DNA from: Bacteroidia bacterium
GTDB lineage: Bacteria > Bacteroidota > Bacteroidia > Bacteroidales > GCA-2748055
Length of the DNA: 17,673 bases
Assembly (NCBI GenBank): GCA_004525825.1
Contig: SPBY01000008.1
Coordinates: 1 to 17,673, forward strand
Direction of reading: 5' to 3'
Shown: piece by piece, positions 1 to 6,539 of the stretch
How positions within the stretch are numbered: the stretch's first letter is position 1
Layout: every line of letters begins with the position of its first letter
Made by a program: the position numbers and the translations under genes
The notes under the pieces: model-generated
Database searches by the model: none
Told to the model about the DNA's origin: nothing
The model's input: only the letters and a program-made list of their open reading frames with translations

Positions 1-429
1 AGTATACCATATCTTTTTTCCTTCCAGTTCACGCGCCAGGTAAAAAATACCTGAATTGCCACCCTCTTCGATCATCCAGTCCACCTTTAAATCAAAGTTG
101 GTGAACTGTTTGTCATAGATGATGTCGCCTCCAAAACCCTGTTCTCCCATTCCTGAATTTTCACACACCAGCATTCCGTCTTCGATGTGCCAACCCGTAT
201 CAGGGAAAAATTCGGCGTCATACTCACGCCACCCATTGGCAGTTTCACCATCGAACATCAGGATCCAGCCTTCTTTCTTTTCCTGTTCGGTGAGGGTGTT
301 AGGAGCTGCTACCTCTTCGGTCTTCACCTCGGTGGCATCAGCGCTTTCTCCCTCCTTCTTCGGAGCAGAATTACAGGCTGCCAGTCCCAGGAACATAACA
401 GCAAAAAACAGATAAAAAAGTTGTCTCAT
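1..429 (-). CDS. DUF1080 / 3-keto-disaccharide hydrolase-family lipoprotein (3' part missing)
   Basis: Reading leftward from an ATG at 427-429, the frame stays open to the window edge (143 codons), so the C-terminal part lies outside. The first 19 residues are a lipoprotein signal with lipobox L16-A17-A18-C19, followed by an acidic, Lys/Glu-rich linker (about 20-50). From about residue 57 there is the start of a concanavalin-like beta sandwich typical of PF06439 (GWILMFDG, then W..., W.IEDGML, later NSGIFYLAR). In this family the 'LFDG...W' opening and the 'NSGIF.R' strand are hallmark segments. Characterised members act on 3-keto-glycosides as 1,2-lyases or as hydratases of 3-keto-2-hydroxy-glucal. 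It lies 29 bases downstream of, and on the same strand as, the Gfo/Idh/MocA gene at 459-1952, so the two are probably co-transcribed. Family call is firm; which of the two reactions it catalyses is not determinable here. Confidence 0.9.
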   Translation of the reverse strand, partial: MRQLFYLFFAVMFLGLAACNSAPKKEGESADATEVKTEEVAAPNTLTEQEKKEGWILMFDGETANGWREYDAEFFPDTGWHIEDGMLVCENSGMGEQGFGGDIIYDKQFTNFDLKVDWMIEEGGNSGIFYLARELEGKKIWYT

Positions 430-458
430 CAGAATTTATATTTAAGATTCAATTTCAG

Positions 459-1952
459 TTAAGCAGGCATGTCGGGAAGTTTCCATCCTTCCCTGTACTT
501 GTGGTTCACCAGATCCTTGGCAAAATCCTTGGCCGAGAATTTGGGAGTCCAGTCCTTCTTGAAGGTGGGATCTCCGTCCTTGATCTCGAAACCATCCTTG
601 ATAACCATGCGCAGCTGCTCATCGTCTCCGATGTTGGTGAACTCCATCTTCTCGCCATCCCATTCCAGCTCTTTGTTGAGACCCTGGAGACGGACAGCAT
701 TTACGCCCATGACCACCATTTCGTTGAATGGTCCGGCTTCGCTGAAAGGTGAAGCAGTCTGGACGCGACTCTCGGGACTTTCCTTACAGGCCCTGACCCA
801 GTCCATTTCATGTCCGCCGCGCATGGCATTTTCAATACGACGCCTGAATTTGGGTGCATCGGGCACGCGTCCTGAAAGCAGCCAGGGATTTACTCCGTAG
901 CAACCACATACCAGGGTGTCCTTGGTTCCGTGGAAGAGTACGCCACCACCATTATCGTTCATGTCCTTGCCAGCGGGCCAGCCTTCTGGTTTCATGGGCT
1001 GCAGTCCACCGTCGTACCAGGTGACCTCCACCTCGGGCATGGCTACCTTGGGCAGATTTTCCCTTTGGGGATAGGTCAGCTTCACCATCTGTGCATTGGG
1101 AGCACACTCGGTGAGCAGGAGGGTGGAGCTAGCCTGTACCTTGGTGGGGTATTGCAGCTTCAGACCTACAAATACCGGGTGCAGGATGTGGCAGGCCATG
1201 TCGCCCAGGGCGCCGGTTCCATAGTCCCACCATCCGCGCCAGTTCCAGGGATGATAGATCTCATTGAAATCTTTCATCTCGGCCGGTCCGGTGAAGAGGT
1301 CCCAGTTGAGTGTCTTGGGTACCTTTTGTGCCTCTTCAGGTACATTGAGACCCTGGGGCCAGATGGGACGGTCGGTGAAAGCTTCCACTTTGGTTATTTC
1401 TCCGACCTCACCATTGGCGATCCATTCACAGACCAGGTTGACACCTTCGCCTGATGAACCCTGGTTCCCCATGTTGGTGGCCAGCTGGTGCTTGTCGGCC
1501 AGGGCGGTCAGCAAGCGTGACTCATATACGGAGTGGGTCAATGGCTTCTGTACATAAACATGCTTTCCCAGGGTCATACCGTGGGAAGCTATCAGGGCGT
1601 GGGTATGATCCGCTGTGGCCACTATAACAGCATCGATCTGATCACCCATCTCGTCATACATTTTTCTCCAGTCCCAGAACTTCTTGGCATCGGGATAATC
1701 TTCAAATGTCTTTGCTGCATATTTCCAGTCCACATCGCAGAGCGCCACGATGTTCTGTTCCTTGATGTTTCTCAGGTTGGAACGCCCCATTCCACCCACG
1801 CCCACGGCAGCAATATTCAGTTTGTCACTGGGGGCAGTGTGTCCCAATCCGCTTACCACTTTGCTAGGAAGAATGGTAAATCCTGCGGTTACGGCAGCTG
1901 TGGTTCCCACAAACTGTCTACGGGAAACGCCACCCTTTTTTTCTTTGCTCAT
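459..1952 (-). CDS. Tat-exported Gfo/Idh/MocA family oxidoreductase (copy 1, QKP variant)
   Basis: 497 residues. A twin-arginine signal (S-R-R-Q-F-V-G at 10-16, then a weakly hydrophobic stretch to about 34) predicts export of the folded, cofactor-loaded protein. The Rossmann fold begins at about 44 with a glycine-rich loop G51-V-G-G-M-G56, and the acidic D73 of LCDVD follows. The family's E-K-P motif is Q135-K136-P137. The C-terminal alpha/beta domain carries the GDMACH segment with H255 in the place of the usual catalytic His. Known members oxidise sugar hydroxyls with tightly bound NAD(P), for example glucose-fructose oxidoreductase, GH109 enzymes and glycoside 3-dehydrogenases. It reads into the DUF1080 lipoprotein gene 29 bases downstream, which supports a role as a glycoside C3-dehydrogenase; that role is inference. 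It is divergent from the homologous gene at 2116-3627. The start is set by the Tat motif and by a leader element at 1965-1975. Confidence 0.93.
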   Translation of the reverse strand: MSKEKKGGVSRRQFVGTTAAVTAGFTILPSKVVSGLGHTAPSDKLNIAAVGVGGMGRSNLRNIKEQNIVALCDVDWKYAAKTFEDYPDAKKFWDWRKMYDEMGDQIDAVIVATADHTHALIASHGMTLGKHVYVQKPLTHSVYESRLLTALADKHQLATNMGNQGSSGEGVNLVCEWIANGEVGEITKVEAFTDRPIWPQGLNVPEEAQKVPKTLNWDLFTGPAEMKDFNEIYHPWNWRGWWDYGTGALGDMACHILHPVFVGLKLQYPTKVQASSTLLLTECAPNAQMVKLTYPQRENLPKVAMPEVEVTWYDGGLQPMKPEGWPAGKDMNDNGGGVLFHGTKDTLVCGCYGVNPWLLSGRVPDAPKFRRRIENAMRGGHEMDWVRACKESPESRVQTASPFSEAGPFNEMVVMGVNAVRLQGLNKELEWDGEKMEFTNIGDDEQLRMVIKDGFEIKDGDPTFKKDWTPKFSAKDFAKDLVNHKYREGWKLPDMPA

Positions 1953-1964
1953 AATGAATCTGAT

Positions 1965-1975
1965 TTTGGTTAGGT
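1965..1975 (-). promoter_or_regulatory. Leader element ACCTAACCAAA upstream of Gfo/Idh/MocA copy 1
   Basis: Read on the minus strand, ACCTAACCAAA ends 12 bases before the ATG at 1952. It matches the elements in front of the two other Gfo/Idh/MocA genes (2098-2108 and 12515-12525). Its position overlaps where a ribosome binding site would sit, and there is no Shine-Dalgarno GGAGG. It could be a translation enhancer or a general 5'-UTR bias of the genome; function is unknown. Confidence 0.35.
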
Positions 1976-2097
1976 TATTTTGTGCTATAAGTTGAAAAAT
2001 CGCCCTACAATTTAGTAATAATATGTCAGAGTTAAAAACCTATAGATTGGATCGGAATGGTGATCACGCTTTCAGGGAAATCTTTATATTTATAGGA

Positions 2098-2108
2098 TCT
2101 AACTAAAC
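2098..2108 (+). promoter_or_regulatory. Leader element TCTAACTAAAC upstream of Gfo/Idh/MocA copy 2
   Basis: TCTAACTAAAC ends seven bases before the ATG at 2116. It shares the core CTAACYAAA with the leaders at 1965-1975 and 12515-12525. No purine-rich Shine-Dalgarno is present. See the finding on the shared element. Confidence 0.35.
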
Positions 2109-2115
2109 TTCTGCC

Positions 2116-3627
2116 ATGAAAAAATCAAAAACAATGACCCGCAGGAAATTTGTGGGTACCACCGCTGCTGCCACTGCCTTCACCATAGTACCAAGGCATG
2201 TACTGGGCGGTCCGGGATTTACCGCCCCGAGCGATAAACTCAACATCGCCTACATAGGTTGCGGAACGCAGGGCATCCGGGAGATGGCCAGCCTGCTTCA
2301 GCAAGAGGATATCCAGATTACCACGGTGTGCGATCCTAACAAATACACCACCGACTATGTGGACTGGTCGCTGAATGGAATCCGGAACATTATCCGGAAG
2401 ACCCTGGACGAGCCCGAATGGGGAGCTGCCATCAAAGGCATTCCCGGGGGACGGGATGTGGGACAGATGTTTGTACAACAGTATTATGCCAAGAAGAGTG
2501 GAACGGGATCTTATGAGGGTGTAAGCTCCTACATTGACTACCGGGAGCTCCTGGAGAAGGAGACAGGCATCGATGCGGTGAAGATCATGACTCCCGACCA
2601 CCTGCATGCGGCTGTAGCCATTGCCTCCATGAAGAAGGGAAAGCATGTGGTGATTCATAAACCCATTGCCAACCGAATGAAAGAGGCCCTTCAGAGCATT
2701 GAAACTGCCAGGGAGACGGGAGCAAGATCGCACCTGCTGGCCTGGAGCGAAATAAGCGGACAGGGCGTGGCCCTGGACTGGATCAAACAGGGACACATTG
2801 GAGAGCTGAAGGAGATTCACAACTGGTCGAACCGCCCGATGTGGCCCCAGTGGACCTCCAACCCTGAGGAGACTCCCGCCGTTCCCGACGGAATGGACTG
2901 GCAGCTTTGGCTGGGACCCGTTCCCGACCGACCCTACCACCCCAACTATACCCATGCGGTGTTCCGGGGATGGTACGATTTCGGTGCAGGAAGTATCGCC
3001 GATATGGGGCACTACAGCCTCTGGCCCCTCTTCCTGAAGTTCGGGATCAATACCGCGCCACTTAGTGCCCGGGCCTATGGTACCACCACCTGCAGGGTGG
3101 ATGACAATGTGAGTCACGGGGTGAGAAACAATGTGGCCTTCCCTGCCTCCACCATGGTGGAGTTTGACTTCCCCAAACAGGAGATGCTTCCTGCCTTTAG
3201 ACTCATTTGGTATGATGGCGGGATGAAGCCCCGTACACCGGAAGAGCTGGATGCCGACGGCAAGGAGCTACCCAGGGAAGGAATGATGTTTGTGGGGGAC
3301 AAAGGAAAGATCCTGGCCAGTTTCCATGGTAATAACCCCGTGATCATTCCCGAAAAGCGCATGGTGGAGCTTACAGGTGCTGCCAATGGTCCCAAGGAGG
3401 AAAGCAGCGACAGGGAACGTGCCTGGATCGAAGCCTTCAAGAAGGACGAGGAATCGCCCGGCACCTTCCTGAAAGCAAAGCCTGTTACCCAGACTATACT
3501 ACTCGGAGCTGTAGCACAAAGAGCGGGAAAGAAAGTGGTCTATGATCCGGAAAAGGTGGAGATCGTCGACAATGAAAAGGCCAACGAGTTCCTGACCCGT
3601 GAATACCGGAGCGGATGGGAGCTATAG
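2116..3627 (+). CDS. Tat-exported Gfo/Idh/MocA family oxidoreductase (copy 2, HKP variant)
   Basis: 503 residues. The Tat signal has T-R-R-K-F-V-G at 8-14. The Rossmann glycine loop is G48-C-G-T-Q-G53, followed by the acidic turn VCDPN (70-75). The usual E-K-P motif is H181-K182-P183, so the nucleotide-proximal Lys is kept but the Glu is replaced. The second domain has W-Y-D-F-G-A-G at 286-292 and D-M-G-H with H299, the position of the family's catalytic His. An insertion at roughly 85-140, between the acidic turn and the 'DAV.I.TPDH' strand, makes it longer than cytoplasmic relatives (about 350 residues). It heads a rightward operon with an RraA-family protein, a redoxin and a TIM-barrel lipoprotein. 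By analogy with 3-keto-glycoside pathways it is probably a sugar or glycoside dehydrogenase acting in the periplasm; the substrate is unknown. Confidence 0.93.
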   Translation: MKKSKTMTRRKFVGTTAAATAFTIVPRHVLGGPGFTAPSDKLNIAYIGCGTQGIREMASLLQQEDIQITTVCDPNKYTTDYVDWSLNGIRNIIRKTLDEPEWGAAIKGIPGGRDVGQMFVQQYYAKKSGTGSYEGVSSYIDYRELLEKETGIDAVKIMTPDHLHAAVAIASMKKGKHVVIHKPIANRMKEALQSIETARETGARSHLLAWSEISGQGVALDWIKQGHIGELKEIHNWSNRPMWPQWTSNPEETPAVPDGMDWQLWLGPVPDRPYHPNYTHAVFRGWYDFGAGSIADMGHYSLWPLFLKFGINTAPLSARAYGTTTCRVDDNVSHGVRNNVAFPASTMVEFDFPKQEMLPAFRLIWYDGGMKPRTPEELDADGKELPREGMMFVGDKGKILASFHGNNPVIIPEKRMVELTGAANGPKEESSDRERAWIEAFKKDEESPGTFLKAKPVTQTILLGAVAQRAGKKVVYDPEKVEIVDNEKANEFLTREYRSGWEL

Positions 3628-3650
3628 TGCTCTATGCTAAGTGCTTAGAT

Positions 3651-4484
3651 ATGAAAAGCAAAATGACCTTGCTGTCAGGCATATTTTTATCAGCCTGCCT
3701 GATTGTACTAAGTCAGAATGCCGATCCAGGCGAAATGATGCAGGGTGTAAATTTTATAGAGACCAGCTGGTATACCGAAGCCGAAGATCTGAAACTTCTC
3801 GCATTGTTCGATGGACTCAGGGTGGCCGATGTTTCGGACGGAATGGATATGGCCGGCCTGCCGGACCAGGGACTTGTTGATCCGGCCATTCACCCTTCAT
3901 GGGAGAATCATCAGACCATGTCGCATGTGGTAAGGGGCATTGCTCTTACTGCACGCTACGTTCCTACCCAGAAAAGCAACAGGCCGAAACCGGAGGAAGA
4001 TTTTACAGCGTGGGAAGGGAATTTTTATAGCACGTATTCCTCAGAGGCATTTGTTCCCATGATTCATAAAGGAGTGATCATCGTTATAGACGATGTGGAG
4101 GAGAAGGACATTGGTTCCATTGGTTCCAACAACATACTGGTCTGGAAAGAGAGAGGAGCTGTGGGGGTGGTTACAGATGCTTCTTCGAGAGATACCGACG
4201 AGGTGGCGCTTGAAGAGGTCCCGCTCTACCTGAGGGAGAAGGGGAGGGGAATCCGGCCGGGCCGAAATGAGCTTGAATCGGTGAACCGGCCACTATCCAT
4301 CGGGGGAGTACTGGTATGTCCGGGTGATGTGGTTGTGGCCGATGGTGACGGGGTCATTGTGGTGCCCCGAAAAGTGGCAGTTGAAGTGGCAGGATACGCA
4401 CAGGAAGTGCTTACCAAGGATAAGGCCGGGAGAAGAAATCTGTACGAAAGACTGGGCATTCCACCTGACCAGACAGTAAAATAA
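3651..4484 (+). CDS. Exported RraA / HMG-aldolase-like family protein
   Basis: 277 residues from the ATG at 3651, chosen because it gives a clean export signal (MKSK followed by a hydrophobic stretch to about residue 20) and does not overlap the upstream gene. An in-frame ATG at 3615 would overlap that gene and bury the signal. L13-S-A-C16 could be a lipobox, or signal peptidase I may cut near A24. The core is RraA/4-hydroxy-4-methyl-2-oxoglutarate aldolase-like: VADVSDG (58-64), GSIGSN (155-160), the R180-D181 pair that in the aldolases binds substrate and metal, and the strand PGDVVVADGDGVIVVP (224-239). Cytoplasmic relatives are about 160-240 residues and cleave or decarboxylate 2-oxo acids, or (RraA itself) inhibit RNase E. 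The conserved R-D pair favours an enzyme over an RraA-type regulator. An exported form inside an oxidoreductase operon suggests a lyase acting on an oxidised sugar; this is inference. Confidence 0.88.
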   Translation: MKSKMTLLSGIFLSACLIVLSQNADPGEMMQGVNFIETSWYTEAEDLKLLALFDGLRVADVSDGMDMAGLPDQGLVDPAIHPSWENHQTMSHVVRGIALTARYVPTQKSNRPKPEEDFTAWEGNFYSTYSSEAFVPMIHKGVIIVIDDVEEKDIGSIGSNNILVWKERGAVGVVTDASSRDTDEVALEEVPLYLREKGRGIRPGRNELESVNRPLSIGGVLVCPGDVVVADGDGVIVVPRKVAVEVAGYAQEVLTKDKAGRRNLYERLGIPPDQTVK

Positions 4485-4511
4485 CTTTTGTGTCAATTAA
4501 ATAGTTGAACG

Positions 4512-5630
4512 ATGATCCGTATCATACTCTTTGGACTGCTGTTGCAGACAGCAACTAACCTGCAGGCTGATGAGCCTGAAACCCTGGCCATCGGAAGTGA
4601 AGCACCCGCGTTCACCCTCACGGGGATCGACAATCTTAGCTATACCCTGGAGAGTTTTAGCCAGGCTGCTGTACTATGCATTGTGTTTTCGGCCAACCAT
4701 TGTCCCACGGCCCAGGCCTACGAGGAGAGGATGAAGGAGCTGAGTGCGCGTTATACCGCGGAGGAGATGCAATTGGTAGCCATCTCCTCCAACCATCCCG
4801 GGGCAGTTTGCCTGGAAGAACTGGGTTATACCGACCTGGGAGACAGCTTTGAGGAGATGAAGATCCGTGCCCGGGAGAAAGGGTATAATTTCCCCTACCT
4901 GTACGACGGCGACGAGCAGAGTGCGGCCCTGGCTTACGGGGCAAAAGCCACCCCGCATGTTTTCATATTTGACCGCAAGCGGAAGCTTCGTTACAGCGGA
5001 CGGATCGACGACATGGAAGATCCCTATAAGTCCCCGACCCAGACCGATGCCCGCAATGCCATCGATGCCCTTCTGGCCGGGAAGGAAGTAGCTGTAGAGA
5101 GCACCAAAGCCTTTGGCTGTTCCATGAAGTGGAAATCGAAAGTGGATTGGAGAAAGACCCTGGATGAACAATGGAAGGAGAAGACGGTGGCGCTGGAGGA
5201 AACAGATCTGGAGGGAATCGAAGCGCTGATCAATAACCAGGGCGAAAACTACAGGCTGATCAATGTGTGGGCCACCTGGTGCGGTCCCTGTGTGATCGAG
5301 TTTCCGGAGTTTGTGAAGATGCAGCGCATGTACGGTCAGCGGAATTTCGAGGTGGTATCGGTCAGTGCCGATAAATCGACGGCTGCCGGGAAGGTGAGGG
5401 CCTTCCTGGTGAAACAGGAGGCTGCCTTCTCCAATTACCTGTATATGGGGGACGACAAAGAAGGCTTTATTAATGCCTTCGATCCCGGATGGCAGGGGAA
5501 TCTTCCCTATACCCTCCTGGTGGCTCCCGGGGGAAAGGTGCTTTACCGGCACGATGGAATCATCGATCCCCTGGAGGTGAAAAAGGCCATTGTGAAAGAG
5601 CTGGGAAGGTATTTTGCCGATGACCCATGA
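4512..5630 (+). CDS. Exported protein with two tandem thioredoxin-fold (redoxin) domains
   Basis: 372 residues. A short signal (MIRIILFGLLLQTATNLQA) precedes domain 1 (about 24-195), an AhpC/TSA-like redoxin with NHCPT, a single active-site Cys64, and the cis-proline segment ATPHVFIF (P148). A linker with W-K-S-K-V-D-W (207-213) leads to domain 2 (about 225-370), a classical thioredoxin/TlpA fold with W256-C257-G-P-C260 and cis-proline P332 in LPYTLL. Both domains are expected in the periplasm; domain 2 could reduce a disulfide or sulfenate in domain 1. It begins 27 bases after the RraA-like gene and shares an ATGA stop/start overlap with the next gene, so it is translationally coupled to the TIM-barrel lipoprotein. 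It may protect or regenerate the oxidoreductases of this operon; no direct evidence for a partner is visible. Confidence 0.9.
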   Translation: MIRIILFGLLLQTATNLQADEPETLAIGSEAPAFTLTGIDNLSYTLESFSQAAVLCIVFSANHCPTAQAYEERMKELSARYTAEEMQLVAISSNHPGAVCLEELGYTDLGDSFEEMKIRAREKGYNFPYLYDGDEQSAALAYGAKATPHVFIFDRKRKLRYSGRIDDMEDPYKSPTQTDARNAIDALLAGKEVAVESTKAFGCSMKWKSKVDWRKTLDEQWKEKTVALEETDLEGIEALINNQGENYRLINVWATWCGPCVIEFPEFVKMQRMYGQRNFEVVSVSADKSTAAGKVRAFLVKQEAAFSNYLYMGDDKEGFINAFDPGWQGNLPYTLLVAPGGKVLYRHDGIIDPLEVKKAIVKELGRYFADDP

Positions 5631-6493
5631 AAAAAGTATTCATATACATAGGGCTTATTGGGATTTGTATGTCCGGATGTATTACATCCCAGAAGAAGGG
5701 GGAACTGTTTGATAAAGAGAACCTGGTGGCCTGGTGCATTGTCCCCTTTGATGCAGAAGAACGTTCGCCGGAACAGCGGGCAGTGATGCTCGGGGAGCTG
5801 GGGATATCTGCCCTGGCCTATGATTACCGCGATTCCCACATACCCTCTTTCCCGGAGGAGATTGAAGTACTTAAGGCACATGATATCTGCCTTCAGGCAG
5901 TATGGCTGTGGGCAGATCCCAGGCAGGAGGATGTGATGGGGGAAGCCGGGAGGATCCTCTTTGACATGCTGGAAGCCAGTGACACCCAAACGGAAGTCTG
6001 GGTGGGAATGCCGGAGGATGCTTTTGAAGGACTTTCGGGGGAAGAGAGTCTTGCCCTGGCCGTTTCGTCCCTCAGGGAAATTCTTGTGGAAGCTGAGAAG
6101 ATAGGGTGCACCCTGGCACTCTATAACCATGGCGGGTGGTATGGCGAACCCGGGAACCTGGTCAGGATCATCGAAGAACTGGGGAACAAGGAGGTCAGGA
6201 TCGTCTATAATTTTCACCATGGGCATGAGCATCTTGACAGATTCCCGGAGTACCTGGACCTGATGCTTCCCTATCTTAGCACCATCAATCTCAATGGCAT
6301 GAGGGCAGAGGGACCCAAAATCATTACCCTGGGAAATGGGGACAGGGAACTGGAAATGATGAGAGCCATTCAGGCCTCTGCTTTTTCGGGTTCCATAGGA
6401 ATCATCGGACATACCGATGGAGAAGATATCAGGCCGGTCCTGGAACGAAATCTACAGGGACTGGAAAAACTGAAATATCAGCTCAGAAACTGA
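5627..6493 (+). CDS. Lipoprotein TIM barrel, sugar phosphate isomerase/epimerase (xylose isomerase-like) family
   Basis: 288 residues. A lipoprotein signal ends in M15-S-G-C18. The remainder is an AP-endonuclease-2/xylose-isomerase-like TIM barrel: strand ends carry GISALAYDYR (59-68), LALYNHGGW (163-171, H168 a likely metal ligand), RIVYNFHHGHEH (191-202) and a late I-G-I-I-G-H-T segment (257-263). These signatures match the exported clade of this family that recurs beside Gfo/Idh/MocA and DUF1080 genes, where such barrels epimerise, isomerise or eliminate keto-sugars with a divalent metal. Its ATG overlaps the stop of the redoxin gene (ATGA), so it is the last member of the rightward operon; it faces the S9 peptidase gene. 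Lipid anchoring places it in the periplasm or at the surface, so a phosphorylated substrate is unlikely. Family call firm, exact reaction unknown. Confidence 0.88.
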   Translation: MKKVFIYIGLIGICMSGCITSQKKGELFDKENLVAWCIVPFDAEERSPEQRAVMLGELGISALAYDYRDSHIPSFPEEIEVLKAHDICLQAVWLWADPRQEDVMGEAGRILFDMLEASDTQTEVWVGMPEDAFEGLSGEESLALAVSSLREILVEAEKIGCTLALYNHGGWYGEPGNLVRIIEELGNKEVRIVYNFHHGHEHLDRFPEYLDLMLPYLSTINLNGMRAEGPKIITLGNGDRELEMMRAIQASAFSGSIGIIGHTDGEDIRPVLERNLQGLEKLKYQLRN

Positions 6494-6539
6494 GATTGTA
6501 AGCCTTAATTTTCGCTCATCACCTTTTTGAAAATACTCC

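Larger units (their letters stand above)
1953..2115. promoter_or_regulatory. Divergent intergenic region between two Gfo/Idh/MocA genes
   Basis: This A/T-rich 163-base stretch must contain the promoters for both divergent transcription units. On the plus strand, TATATTTA at 2085-2092 matches seven of eight positions of the Bacteroidota -7 box (TAnnTTTG), 23 bases before the ATG. No convincing TTTG -33 box was found at the expected distance, so the promoter assignment is tentative. A small palindrome (TGATCA) is present near 2061-2066 but is too short to interpret. The two leader elements described separately lie at its two ends. Confidence 0.4.

Noticed and set aside
119..462. Small rightward frames over the DUF1080 gene
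   Set aside because: They are antisense to a clear lipoprotein reading frame with a lipobox and PF06439-type motifs.
2125..3117. Long open frame of 330 codons antisense to Gfo/Idh/MocA copy 2
   Set aside because: The opposite strand encodes an unmistakable oxidoreductase. The antisense product is rich in Gly, His, Pro and Arg with no family motif, as expected from a shadow frame in moderately G+C-rich coding DNA.
3615..3650. Upstream ATG for the RraA-like gene
   Set aside because: It overlaps the 3' end of the preceding gene and adds 12 residues before a good export signal; the ATG at 3651 is a better start.
4674..6412. Two long leftward frames (4674-5552 and 5543-6412) antisense to the redoxin and TIM-barrel genes
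   Set aside because: They mirror genes with clear motifs and signal peptides, and their products show no recognisable fold, signal or start context.
6494..6539. Possible terminator between convergent TIM-barrel and S9 genes
   Set aside because: No stem with a following T-run could be found by eye in these 46 bases; the same holds for 9487-9516.
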